Assembly (NCBI RefSeq): GCF_003260995.1
Contig: NZ_CP030040.1
Location: 2,713,176 to 2,777,175 of the forward strand
Direction: 5' to 3'
DNA: 64,000 bases
Origin: Acetobacterium sp. KB-1
GTDB lineage: Bacteria > Bacillota > Clostridia > Eubacteriales > Eubacteriaceae
This document shows positions 8,779 through 17,542 of this stretch, piece by piece; the stretch's first letter is position 1; each line of letters opens with the position of its first letter. Under the pieces are notes generated by a model. It saw only the letters and a program-made list of their open reading frames with translations, had not been told where the DNA came from and searched no databases. The position numbers were made by a program, and so were the translations under genes.

Positions 8779-10188
8779 ATGATGATAAAGAAAGAAGTCT
8801 GGGACAGCATTGATAAAAACAGCCAGATGTTGAAAAAAATGGCGCGAGATATTTGGGAAAATCCTGAGGTTTCGCTGGAAGAAGAATTTGCTTCAAAGTT
8901 GCAGGCCAAGGTATTGGAAGATTCGGGACTAAAGGTAACGCTCGGCTTAAAAGACTTGCCCACGGCACTTATCGCTGAATATGGGAAGGGAAAACCGATT
9001 ATCGGCATTCTAGGTGAATATGATGCACTTGAAAGTTTATCGCAGGATTCTGTGCCAGAGAGAAAGGTAAGAGTACAAGGTGGACATGGACATGGTTGCG
9101 GTCACAACCTGTTGGGCACGGGTGGTGTTGGTGCTGCCATTGCCATCAAAGAGGCAATAGAACGAGGGGAACTACAGGGTACGATTCGCTATTATGGATG
9201 CCCCGCGGAGGAGGAGCTGATTGGAAAGCTGTTTATGCTAAGGGATGGATATTTTGACAATTGTGATGCACTGCTTTACTGGCATCCATCTTCAAACAAC
9301 ACTCCATGGAGAGTACCGTGTCTTGCGGCTACTTCTGTGGTGTTCAGCTTCAAAGGGCTAACCGCCCATGCACCGCAGGCACATATTGGTCGTAGTGCAC
9401 TCGATGCGGTTGAATTGATGAACGTAGGGGCAAATTATCTGCGCGAGCATCTTCCGAAAGAAGTCATGATGCATTACTCAATTTTAGGCAATGGAATCGC
9501 TCCAAACACTGTACCGGACAGATGTCAGTCATGGTATATGATGCGGGCTCCCAAACGGGTACAGTTAGATGAGGCGTTCCCACGTCTTGTCGATGTGGCA
9601 AAGGGTGCGGCGATGATGACAGGGACTACGTTGGAAAAGGTAGAGGTTCTTGGTGGAGGGAATGAAGTAATCGTAAATCAGACGCTTGCCGATTTGTTTG
9701 TAAAGAACATGAACGAGTTGGGCGGTCCGTCCTTTACGGAAGATGATTACGCCTTTGCTAAAAAACTTAATGATCAATTTACGCCTGAGCAAAAACTCAG
9801 GGGTGCACAGGCGTTCCAGATTCCGCCCGAGTATTATGACAAAGACTTGTTGGACAAAGTCGTACCCAAAACAAACAATGAGGTATTTCCGATCTCGGGA
9901 GATGCAGATCCGAGCTGGTTATTTCCGTTTGGAGCTGTTTACTGCGCAACATGGCCGATCGGCGTGTTTACACATACATGGCAGGCGACGGCATGCACAG
10001 GTTCTGATCTTGGTTTTCACGGCATGTTGTTTGCCGCGAAAACGCTGGCGGGAGCGTGTTGTGAATTGATGAGCGACGGTGATTTAATGGAAAAGGTCAA
10101 AGACGAATTTAGAGAAACATCAAAAAACCTGAATTATAAAGTGAACATTGGCGCTGACGCGGTGCCAAAGAAAGTAAAACTGACCTAA
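8779..10188 (+). CDS. M20-family amidohydrolase, AbgB-like (p-aminobenzoyl-glutamate hydrolase subunit B type)
   Basis: A 469-aa cytosolic metallo-amidohydrolase. EYDAL (80-84), GHGHGCGHN (102-110) and CPAEEE (141-146) are metal-binding and catalytic motifs of the M20/AbgB group, and the dimerisation lid domain follows. AbgB in E. coli works with AbgA to split p-aminobenzoyl-glutamate, but no AbgA partner is present here, so the substrate may be another N-acyl amino acid or amide. AGGAG at 8770-8774 serves ATG 8779 or 8782. It is followed by an MFS carrier that presumably imports its substrate, and preceded by a LysR regulator. Confidence 0.9.
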   Translation: MMIKKEVWDSIDKNSQMLKKMARDIWENPEVSLEEEFASKLQAKVLEDSGLKVTLGLKDLPTALIAEYGKGKPIIGILGEYDALESLSQDSVPERKVRVQGGHGHGCGHNLLGTGGVGAAIAIKEAIERGELQGTIRYYGCPAEEELIGKLFMLRDGYFDNCDALLYWHPSSNNTPWRVPCLAATSVVFSFKGLTAHAPQAHIGRSALDAVELMNVGANYLREHLPKEVMMHYSILGNGIAPNTVPDRCQSWYMMRAPKRVQLDEAFPRLVDVAKGAAMMTGTTLEKVEVLGGGNEVIVNQTLADLFVKNMNELGGPSFTEDDYAFAKKLNDQFTPEQKLRGAQAFQIPPEYYDKDLLDKVVPKTNNEVFPISGDADPSWLFPFGAVYCATWPIGVFTHTWQATACTGSDLGFHGMLFAAKTLAGACCELMSDGDLMEKVKDEFRETSKNLNYKVNIGADAVPKKVKLT

Positions 10189-10205
10189 AGTAAAACTATA
10201 CATAT

Positions 10206-10256
10206 TTCTATGTCTTGATGGCACAGTAATTAAATCTCACCTGTCAAGACATAGAA
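10206..10256 (+). repeat. Perfect 13-bp inverted repeat between amidohydrolase and transporter genes
   Basis: TTCTATGTCTTGA (10206-10218) and TCAAGACATAGAA (10244-10256) are exact complements with a 25-bp loop. No T-run follows, so this is not a standard terminator. It may be an RNA processing or stabilising hairpin within the operon, or a regulator site. Confidence 0.75.
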
Positions 10257-10307
10257 TGATAACCGAGGAAACTTAATCAAAAGACTAAAATTGAAAGGTT
10301 ACTAAAA

Positions 10308-11549
10308 ATGGTTGATAAATCGAATTGTATTGAAAATTCTGTTGAAAATCAAGGCCGGTATGGAATACTAACTTTGTTGTTTTTAGGATGGTGTGTGGGA
10401 AATCTGAATCGTTTTTCAATTAACTGTGCGATTGTGGAAATTAGCAAAGACTTTGTTTTAAATGCTTCAACACAAGGATTTATAATGAGTAGCTTCTTTC
10501 TTGGATATGCACTTATGCAAGTGCCAGGGGGCTGGCTTGCAGATAAGTATGGTCCCAAAAAAGTTTTGATTAGTAGCATCCTTATCTGGTCTGTTTTTGC
10601 AGCACTTTCGGGTTTGGCATGGTCCGCGTTATCACTAATAATATTTCGGTTTTTACTCGGTCTTAGTTTAGGAGCATTCTATCCTACTGCTTTGAAAACG
10701 ATATCACAAGTTTTTCCTCGAAATGAACAAGGAAAGGCGATTTCAATACTATTAGTTTCAGGGGTTATAATTGCCATTATCAGTTCCATACTCTTTGCAT
10801 GGATTATCGGCAAAATGGGGTGGAGTGCATTGTTTTATATAATTGCGGTAATTGGCGCTATTATGGCAGTTCTTTATTTGCTGATATTAAAATTACCAGT
10901 AACTACTCAAGATAAAGTCGCGATACAAACTATAGACAAGCCCCAAAAATTGGCATTTAAGCAAGTTATTAGAGTTCCTTTTGTATGGAGTATGTGCCTG
11001 GCTGGATTTTGTGTTAGTCTGATAACATGGGGAATAAACACATGGATACCGACTTATCTTGTTCAAGCTCGTCATATTAGCCTGATGGAAGCTGGAAAGT
11101 GGCAGATGATGCCGGCAATCCTTGGTTTATTTGCTATGCTGGCAAGTGGAATTATAACAGATAAATTGAAGATGGATACGGTAAGGCGATCAACATTGAT
11201 AATGTCTGTCTTAACCGCGGTCTCCGTCTATATCATGTACAGGACGCCATCGTTAATGTTGTTCTTCGTTTTTGAAGGAATAACAATCGCTTGTGTAACC
11301 GCAATATTTGTTATTATTAATAGTATGATTATGAAGCAGTTCCCTCCTGAGGTGACAGGTTCTGTAGTTGGACTCGTTAATTTTGGGTCTCAAGCTGGTA
11401 GCTTCACAGCACCATTTATCATAGGAATTATAGTAGATGCAAGTAAAGGATCTTTTGACACAACTTTTCTATTTTTGACAGCAGTAGCAGTTTTATCTAT
11501 TGTTGCATTTTTAACAACATACTTAAAAAACAGCCTATCAACGACTTAA
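10308..11549 (+). CDS. MFS transporter (ACS/anion-cation symporter type)
   Basis: A 413-aa carrier with 12 predicted membrane segments. The MFS loop 2-3 motif is present (GWLADKYGPKKVL), as is the ACS-like start (NLNRFSINCAIVEISKDF). Such carriers import organic anions. Its position right after the AbgB-like amidohydrolase suggests it brings in that enzyme's substrate. The stop codon at 11547-11549 sits within a stretch resembling a transglutaminase gene remnant, so the gene's 3' boundary coincides with an old recombination junction. Confidence 0.92.
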   Translation: MVDKSNCIENSVENQGRYGILTLLFLGWCVGNLNRFSINCAIVEISKDFVLNASTQGFIMSSFFLGYALMQVPGGWLADKYGPKKVLISSILIWSVFAALSGLAWSALSLIIFRFLLGLSLGAFYPTALKTISQVFPRNEQGKAISILLVSGVIIAIISSILFAWIIGKMGWSALFYIIAVIGAIMAVLYLLILKLPVTTQDKVAIQTIDKPQKLAFKQVIRVPFVWSMCLAGFCVSLITWGINTWIPTYLVQARHISLMEAGKWQMMPAILGLFAMLASGIITDKLKMDTVRRSTLIMSVLTAVSVYIMYRTPSLMLFFVFEGITIACVTAIFVIINSMIMKQFPPEVTGSVVGLVNFGSQAGSFTAPFIIGIIVDASKGSFDTTFLFLTAVAVLSIVAFLTTYLKNSLSTT

Positions 11550-11559
11550 TAAGAAACGC

Positions 11560-11655
11560 CAACAGGAAATGTCTGAAATTAAAACGTTTCTTTATGAAAA
11601 TCCAGGAAGACATCTTATGAATAACAAGGTCAAGAAGATTAGAAATAGCAATTAA
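11560..11655 (+). pseudogene. 3' remnant of a transglutaminase-like gene
   Basis: Reading from 11563 gives QEMSEIKTFLYENPGRHLMN and then NKVKKIRNSN stop, nearly identical to the last 31 residues of the intact gene at 13624-14331 (QEMSEIKKILYKNLGRHLMN, NDNVRKIRNSN). Similarity also continues a few bases past the stop. Nothing of the upstream 200 codons remains. The intact and remnant copies lie as direct repeats about 2.7 kb apart. Confidence 0.93.
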
Positions 11656-11668
11656 ATAAGTAAAAATC

Positions 11669-11700
11669 GGGAAATAGTAGCTCAAACTATTTCCCGCTTT
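11669..11700. terminator. Bidirectional terminator
   Basis: GGGAAATAG (11669-11677) pairs with CTATTTCCC (11687-11695). T-rich sequence follows on both strands, so it can end the minus-strand hydrolase transcript and any plus-strand read-through from the MFS gene. The stem overlaps the last codons of the hydrolase gene. Confidence 0.85.
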
Positions 11701-12757
11701 TTATCTTGGTCTGCAGGTTGTTTAATGCGGAAATGAAAAAATCCGGATGTTCATAGTGGATGTCATGGCCTGATTTGATGGTAAGGGTTTCGCAATCAGG
11801 GAGCAAAGCCTGAACCTTGTTTGCATCTTCATCCGTGTTGGCGGCGTACAAGACTCCGTCCTTACCGTAATTCGTTTTGGCTTTCAGATAAATCGTCGGG
11901 CACGAAATCGCTTTTAGTAACGCTTCCTGATCGACTGCGTTCATCCATGAACCGTCATAAAAATGCTCGCCAAAGGCCAGATCATAGCGATCAATGGTAT
12001 TCATCAGGCGTAGCCAGGAATAGGGGATCCAGTAGATTCTTGGCCCCTGATCGGGATGTTCTGCTCGGAATGTTTCAACGGCTGCGACCACCTTTTCTTT
12101 TAGACCACCGAAAAGGGAAACCATGTAGCCATTTTTAAAATAGTAGACAACAAAATCTGTTTCATCTGTCTGGTTTTTAAAACTGTGAATGGTCATGAAG
12201 GTATCCTTCCAGGCAAAGCAGCCAGCTCCTTGCTGCATTTCTGCTGGGGTCACGGCAAAGAGCGGGGGATCTTCAAGCAGAACACCACTGACCAGATTGG
12301 GTGCGTTGGCCCCGAGCCAGGCAGCCAGGATACCGCCGGAAGAATGACCGGAGACAAGACATTTCTTGCCGATACGATGTTCCATAAACCAGATCAGTGC
12401 TTGACCATTCGCCGCACAGGAATAAAGCGTTGGATCATGACTGGATTGACCGTGGCCAAAGCAATCCACCGCAAAGACATGAAAATTTTTTGACAATTCA
12501 GGTAGAACGGCGGCATAATCTTCCCAGGAAACGCCCTGACCGTGAATTAAAAGGAGTGCGGGGCCATTATCTGGCCCCTCGCCATAGCTAAGTGTGGAAC
12601 CATTATCCAAAATGGCTGTTTTTGGGGTAAAACCAGCTGCCGTGGTTTGTTTGAGATAATGATCATCAAGCGGATGTAAATTGCGGTAAAAAAAATAACT
12701 AAGGATAGCAGCGATGCCGATTACCACAAAACCGAGTACAAGCAGGACAATTTGCAT
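11687..12757 (-). CDS. Alpha/beta hydrolase with N-terminal membrane anchor
   Basis: About 356 aa. A hydrophobic anchor (residues 2-24) tethers the enzyme. The alpha/beta-hydrolase core has the oxyanion HGQG (72-75), nucleophile elbow GHSSGG (Ser139) and a C-terminal SGHDIHYEHP catalytic histidine (about 331). ATG 12757 is chosen because GAGGA from the end of the preceding gene lies 8-9 bases upstream. Longer frames would run back into that gene. Transcribed with the XRE-AbrB regulator directly upstream, which probably controls it. Substrate unknown; esterase or lipase-like activity is likely. Confidence 0.87.
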   Translation of the reverse strand: MQIVLLVLGFVVIGIAAILSYFFYRNLHPLDDHYLKQTTAAGFTPKTAILDNGSTLSYGEGPDNGPALLLIHGQGVSWEDYAAVLPELSKNFHVFAVDCFGHGQSSHDPTLYSCAANGQALIWFMEHRIGKKCLVSGHSSGGILAAWLGANAPNLVSGVLLEDPPLFAVTPAEMQQGAGCFAWKDTFMTIHSFKNQTDETDFVVYYFKNGYMVSLFGGLKEKVVAAVETFRAEHPDQGPRIYWIPYSWLRLMNTIDRYDLAFGEHFYDGSWMNAVDQEALLKAISCPTIYLKAKTNYGKDGVLYAANTDEDANKVQALLPDCETLTIKSGHDIHYEHPDFFISALNNLQTKIKSGK

Positions 12758-12761
12758 TTTT

Positions 12762-13235
12762 TTAATCCTCATTTTCATATTCTTTATCATTAGCGGTTGG
12801 AGGCGCATAGCCCAAGCCTTGTTTAATAAATTCAAACTGACTGATGAATCGATTGGCATCAATCAGGGCCAGTCCACCTTGATTCTCATCACCCAGAATC
12901 ATCAGGCTGTCTCCGGAGTTGATCTGGAAGATTTCCCGGGCTTTTTTAGGAATGACAATTTGTCCGCGCTCACCAACTATGACTGTGCCAAAGACGTGCT
13001 TGCCTTTTGGCGGCAGGGGTACTCCAGCTGTTTCGGTACCGTTTACGAGGGTATCAAGGGAAATGTTATAAAGCTCTGCCAGAGCAATGCATTTATTCAT
13101 ATCCGGTAAGCTTTCGCCGTTTTCCCATTTAGCAACGGACTGTCGGGAAACAGTGATCTTTTCAGCCACATCTTCCTGCGTGTACCGATGGGCTTTTCGC
13201 AGAGTCTGCAAATTCAGACTAATCATATTTTTCAT
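12762..13235 (-). CDS. XRE HTH-SpoVT/AbrB fusion transcriptional regulator
   Basis: A 157-aa DNA-binding protein with two different DNA-binding folds. Residues 6-62 are an XRE helix-turn-helix (YTQEDVAEKITVSRQSVAKW, then ENGESLPDM), and residues 80-125 are a SpoVT/AbrB swapped-hairpin domain (VGERGQIVIPKKAREIFQI, then GDSLMILGD). The start at 13235 has AGGTGGTG upstream. The AbrB part closely resembles the small stand-alone protein at 42375. It is first in a two-gene minus-strand operon with the alpha/beta hydrolase, so autoregulation and control of the hydrolase are likely. Confidence 0.9.
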   Translation of the reverse strand: MKNMISLNLQTLRKAHRYTQEDVAEKITVSRQSVAKWENGESLPDMNKCIALAELYNISLDTLVNGTETAGVPLPPKGKHVFGTVIVGERGQIVIPKKAREIFQINSGDSLMILGDENQGGLALIDANRFISQFEFIKQGLGYAPPTANDKEYENED

Positions 13236-13623
13236 GTTTTCACCACCTGTGCCTATTTTATCAGCTTTTAGAAACAATATCCATCAATTGATGTTAACAT
13301 AATGGTACAAAAAATGTCAGCATTGGTTGCGGGAAGGGAATTATAAGGTCTTGCTTTTCCAGTTTTATTTTTCAAACTACTCTTTTTGCACCATCTAATC
13401 CAAACAAATAAGAAGTGAAGCCCATCTTACAACAATAATAACCTGACCCATCTTTGGTAAGTAAAGAAAACCATGCCTAGATAAACGAAACATCAATGAG
13501 CCATGTAACAACTTACTTTACTCTGATTTTAAAATAATATATCCTAAAGGAGGGTATAATAAGCATATAAACCAGCTGTTATTTGCGTAAAAAATTCAGC
13601 TTTTGATTAGGGAGATGATATCA
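13236..13623. other. Divergent intergenic region
   Basis: Separates the minus-strand XRE-AbrB operon from the plus-strand transglutaminase-like gene. It must hold both promoters. An AAGGAGGGTATAATAAG stretch near 13545-13562 contains a good TATAAT hexamer, but no clear -35 is seen. No open frame of note. Confidence 0.4.
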
Positions 13624-14331
13624 ATGGAACACAAAAAATTTTTAGAAGAAACAAAACTACTAAATTATTCTCATCAAAAGATCCAGGAGTTAATAAAAAT
13701 TAAGAAGTGGGAGAATTTAGATGAGGAGCAACAGATAAAAGCAATTTATAATTATGTTAGAGATGAAATAAGGTTTGGCTATAATGTGGATGACAACATT
13801 CCAGCATCAAAAGTCCTGTCAGATGGATATGGACAGTGCAACACCAAAGGAACGCTTTTTATGGCACTGTTAAGAGCAGTTGGGATTCCGTGTCGAATTC
13901 ATGGGTTTACGATTGATAAAAAGTTGCAAAAAGGTGCGATGACGGGAATCGTCTACAAGAATGCACCAAAAAACGTATTTCATAGCTGGGTTGAAGTGTT
14001 ATATGAAAATGATTGGTATGAGTTGGAGGGATTTATACTTGATAAAAAATATCTGGAAAAATTGCAGAACATTCATAGTGAATGTTCTGGGTCGTTTTGT
14101 GGATATGGGGTGGCAGTAAAAGACTTTAAACATCCAATGATTGATTGGAACAAGAACAACACCTATATCCAAAGTGAAGGAATAACTCAGGATTTTGGCG
14201 TTTACGATAATCCTGATGATTTACTTAAGGAACATCGTCAGGAAATGTCTGAAATAAAAAAAATTCTTTATAAAAATCTAGGAAGACATCTTATGAATGA
14301 CAATGTCAGAAAGATTAGAAATAGCAATTAA
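13624..14331 (+). CDS. Transglutaminase-like superfamily protein
   Basis: A 235-aa soluble protein with a transglutaminase/protease core: GYGQCNTKGTLF carries the nucleophile Cys72, and NVFHSWVEVLYEN carries His120 followed by a strand with acidic residues (WYELEGFILD). Bacterial members are usually cysteine proteases or unknown. No signal peptide, so it is cytosolic. ATG 13624 has GGGAG at 13610-13614. A decayed copy of its 3' end lies at 11560-11655. No operon partner. Confidence 0.85.
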   Translation: MEHKKFLEETKLLNYSHQKIQELIKIKKWENLDEEQQIKAIYNYVRDEIRFGYNVDDNIPASKVLSDGYGQCNTKGTLFMALLRAVGIPCRIHGFTIDKKLQKGAMTGIVYKNAPKNVFHSWVEVLYENDWYELEGFILDKKYLEKLQNIHSECSGSFCGYGVAVKDFKHPMIDWNKNNTYIQSEGITQDFGVYDNPDDLLKEHRQEMSEIKKILYKNLGRHLMNDNVRKIRNSN

Positions 14332-14455
14332 ACAAGTGCAAATTTCTTTATAATTTAGATCAATCAATTCTATCGGTGAGGCAAGATAGCAAGAATAGTC
14401 AAAACAAATCGCGCAAAAACTGATAAAATATCAAAGGCAAAATAAGGAGGATGAT

Positions 14456-15310
14456 ATGGACAATAACAGTATCGCAAAAATTTCAGCAGTAATCCAATTT
14501 ATCGAAACGCATTTAACGGAAAAGATGGATTTGAATCGTGTCGCAACGGCTGTTCATTACTCAAAATATCATCTGCATAGAGTATTTGCTAGTATGGTGG
14601 GTTTAACGATCCATGATTATGTTCAGCGCCGGCGGCTGACGGAAGCAGCATGGTTATTGGTTTTTTCGGCTAAACCAATTATTGATATTGCCGCAGTGGG
14701 CGGATATGAAAGCCAGCAGGCCTTTACAAACATTTTTACCGCAATGTATAAGCAATCGCCTAATAAATATCGGGAAAACGAAAAATTCTATCCCTTGCAA
14801 TTAAGATTCAGAGTAGAAGGTAATTACGGAATGCTCCACAGCAAAGAGCTACCTCAATGGCATATAACCCTTGCAACCGAAGACGATATCGCTTGCTGGA
14901 TGGATTTAGTTAGGCTTATTATAGATGGCTTCCCTCATTTAGATGAGGAGGAATATGCCGTGGAATTAAAACTGCGGATCAGAAATAAGCAGGCGCTGAT
15001 CTTAAAAGATGGCGCTATTGCGGTGGGAGTCATGCTGTTCTCTTCGGAGACCGGCAACATTGACTTTATGGGCACACATCCGTTTTATCGGAATAAAGGA
15101 ATCCCTAAAGCATTTCTTGATAAGGTGATGGGAGAGTTAATTAGTAGAAATGAAATTAGTATAACGACCTACAGAGTGGGAGATAAAGCCGATACCGGAC
15201 ACCGTAGCGCGATTAAAAGCTTGGGTTTTGCGGAAGCGGAGCTGCTTATTGAGTTTAATTATCCGACACAACGCTTTATTTTGTCAAAGGAGGTTACAGA
15301 TGACAAATGA
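14456..15310 (+). CDS. AraC-type HTH fused to GNAT-like acetyltransferase domain
   Basis: A 284-aa fusion. Residues 1-105 are the two-helix-turn-helix AraC domain (MDLNRVATAVHYSKYHLHRV, then IDIAAVGGYESQQAFTNIF). From about residue 130 an acetyltransferase-like fold follows (AIAVGVMLFSSETGNIDFMG, then HPFYRNKGIPKAFLDKVM). GGAGG at 14446-14450 serves ATG 14456. The stop overlaps the start of the helD gene by 11 bases, indicating translational coupling. The GNAT part may act as a ligand or acetyl-CoA sensor, or as an enzyme; neither can be decided here. Confidence 0.85.
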   Translation: MDNNSIAKISAVIQFIETHLTEKMDLNRVATAVHYSKYHLHRVFASMVGLTIHDYVQRRRLTEAAWLLVFSAKPIIDIAAVGGYESQQAFTNIFTAMYKQSPNKYRENEKFYPLQLRFRVEGNYGMLHSKELPQWHITLATEDDIACWMDLVRLIIDGFPHLDEEEYAVELKLRIRNKQALILKDGAIAVGVMLFSSETGNIDFMGTHPFYRNKGIPKAFLDKVMGELISRNEISITTYRVGDKADTGHRSAIKSLGFAEAELLIEFNYPTQRFILSKEVTDDK

Positions 15311-17390
15311 AAAACAAAACGTTAAACACAAAGCAAGATCGTCCGACTTTATTGACCCGATTCCATTTCCTGATGAAATTGCCCATCTTAAGCTCATCAA
15401 CGATAAACTTGACGCTGCTTTGCATCAAGCAAATGCAAACGTTGACCGTGTCGACAAAGAGTATATGGATGCGAAACGCTACATGGCGGACTATCGTGGC
15501 GAGATTGACCCCCACGAAATGTTTCAGAATGAATTGGCACTAAAACAAATTGACAGAACCGGGGCTTTTTCGGTCGGAATATGGGAGAAGCTAGCCAAGC
15601 TGAAAGAATCCCCCTATTTTGCCCGAATCGATTTTCAGACAAATGAAAGCCAAATTGCAACAAAGCATTATATTGGTCGTTTCGCATTTAGCCATGAGAA
15701 TGAACTTTTAATCATTGATTGGCGGGCACCCTTTGCCAGTATGTTCTATGATTGCGAGGTTGGTTCGGCAGGATATGATGCCCCAATGGGCAGAATTGAG
15801 GGAAAGCTGACGCGCAAGCGCCAGTTCAAAGTAAAAAACGGGGTCTTAGAATATGCACTGGAAAGCTCGGTTAACATTCACGACGATGTTTTACAGCGGG
15901 AGCTTTCCCACACTTCGGATGAAAAAATGAAATCCATTATTGCTACCATTCAAAAAGAGCAGAATAAAATCATCCGCAATGAAAAAGCCGGAACAATCAT
16001 CATTCAAGGGGTGGCCGGTTCCGGTAAAACCGCCATTGCCCTGCATCGAATTGCCTTTTTACTCTATCGTTTTAAGGATAAACTGGCGGCAAGAAATGTA
16101 AAAATTCTATCACCCAACAAGGTCTTTAGCGATTATATCTCCACCGTTTTACCAGAGCTGGGCGAGGAACCGATCAGAGAACAGCGTTTTGCCGAAATTG
16201 CCAAAGATCATTTAGAAGGCATCATTGCCTTTGAAGCAGATAAGGACCCGTTGGAAACAGAAGATTCAAAATGGGCAGCGCGGGTGAGGTTTAAATCAAC
16301 ACTGGATTTTGTAAAGCAGATGGATGGATATTTACATGAACTTCCCGCCATGATTTTTGAGTTTGTCGATTATCCCTGCGGGCGCTTTGTAGCATCGGCG
16401 GATTGGATACAGAGGCGTTTTTATGGTTATCAAAATTATCCTATCAAGAAACGGCTGCGTCTGATAGCTGAAGATATCCATGACCGTTTTGATGCCGACA
16501 ACTTCAGGGGTGAGGAAATACCCCGACCGGGAGCGATTCTAAAAGGCTTGATGGCGATGCTGAAAGTCAAAAACAGCCTGGCATTATACCGGGGCTTTTA
16601 CCAGTGGCTGGAGTTGTCGGAGATGCTTGTGTTGCCGGCCAGGAAAACCCTGGAATGGGCAGATGTATACCCGTTTATGTATCTCCACGCGGCATTTGAG
16701 GGCTTGTCGGAAAGCAAAGTCATCAAGCATTTGGTCATTGACGAAATGCAGGATTATACGCCCATACAATACGCCGTTATCAACCGCCTCTTTCCCTGTC
16801 AAAAAACAATTTTAGGCGATTATGGACAGTTGATCAACCCCAACCATCGGCATACCATAGCGGATATACAGCAGCTTTTCAGCGATGCGCGGTTGGTGGA
16901 GTTGACAAAGAGCTACCGTTCAACCTACGAAATCATCTCTTTCGCCAAGGGAATTCAGCCGGTGGATCGATTAGAGCCGGTAGAACGGCATGGGGATGCA
17001 CCGGCAATGATACCATGCAGCGATAAAGAGGATGAGATTGCCAAAGTCAAAGTAACGCTTGATGCCTTTCTTCAAAGCGGAAATGCATCGCTTGGAATCA
17101 TCTTGAAAACAAACAGCTCGGCGTTGGTCTTTTATAAGTTGCTTGCAGAAGATTATCAAATCCAGCTAATTTCGCCTGATAGCACCAGCTTTACCAATGG
17201 CATCTCGGTCACCTCCATCCAGATGTCGAAAGGCCTGGAGTTCGACGAGGTTATTATTCCTAATGCAAACAGTGATACATATAAGTGCGACGACGACCAA
17301 AGCCTGCTTTATATCGCTGCGACACGAGCGATGCACCGACTGACGCTGCTGTATCGGGGAGAACCATCCCGATTTCTCCCACGGCCGTAA
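15300..17390 (+). CDS. helD: HelD-family SF1 helicase / RNA polymerase recycling motor
   Basis: A 696-aa UvrD-like ATPase. A long N-terminal coiled coil (residues 25-100), characteristic of HelD arms that enter RNA polymerase channels, precedes Walker A GVAGSGKT (237-244), the DEMQDYTP Walker B motif (about 479-486), an SF1 motif (IQMSKGLEFDEVII) and the C-terminal AATRAMHRL motif. HelD proteins release RNA polymerase from stalled complexes, and some relatives give rifampicin tolerance. ATG 15300 follows AAAGGAGG. It overlaps the AraC-GNAT gene, whose regulator probably controls it. Confidence 0.9.
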   Translation: MTNEKQNVKHKARSSDFIDPIPFPDEIAHLKLINDKLDAALHQANANVDRVDKEYMDAKRYMADYRGEIDPHEMFQNELALKQIDRTGAFSVGIWEKLAKLKESPYFARIDFQTNESQIATKHYIGRFAFSHENELLIIDWRAPFASMFYDCEVGSAGYDAPMGRIEGKLTRKRQFKVKNGVLEYALESSVNIHDDVLQRELSHTSDEKMKSIIATIQKEQNKIIRNEKAGTIIIQGVAGSGKTAIALHRIAFLLYRFKDKLAARNVKILSPNKVFSDYISTVLPELGEEPIREQRFAEIAKDHLEGIIAFEADKDPLETEDSKWAARVRFKSTLDFVKQMDGYLHELPAMIFEFVDYPCGRFVASADWIQRRFYGYQNYPIKKRLRLIAEDIHDRFDADNFRGEEIPRPGAILKGLMAMLKVKNSLALYRGFYQWLELSEMLVLPARKTLEWADVYPFMYLHAAFEGLSESKVIKHLVIDEMQDYTPIQYAVINRLFPCQKTILGDYGQLINPNHRHTIADIQQLFSDARLVELTKSYRSTYEIISFAKGIQPVDRLEPVERHGDAPAMIPCSDKEDEIAKVKVTLDAFLQSGNASLGIILKTNSSALVFYKLLAEDYQIQLISPDSTSFTNGISVTSIQMSKGLEFDEVIIPNANSDTYKCDDDQSLLYIAATRAMHRLTLLYRGEPSRFLPRP

Positions 17391-17542
17391 GAAAACAGGC
17401 AGAAAAAAAACTTGCAACTGAAACTGGAAAATGATAGTTTAAAGTGAGTGGCACTGATAGAATAACAAAGAAAAATGATCAGATCGCAGATCGATAACAG
17501 TAAATGAACGAAATGCAAATGCATTAAAGGGATGGGAATGGT

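Noticed and set aside
11821-12591. Plus-strand frames opposite the alpha/beta hydrolase
   Set aside because: Overlap a gene with complete catalytic motifs; they have no start signals and no recognisable content.
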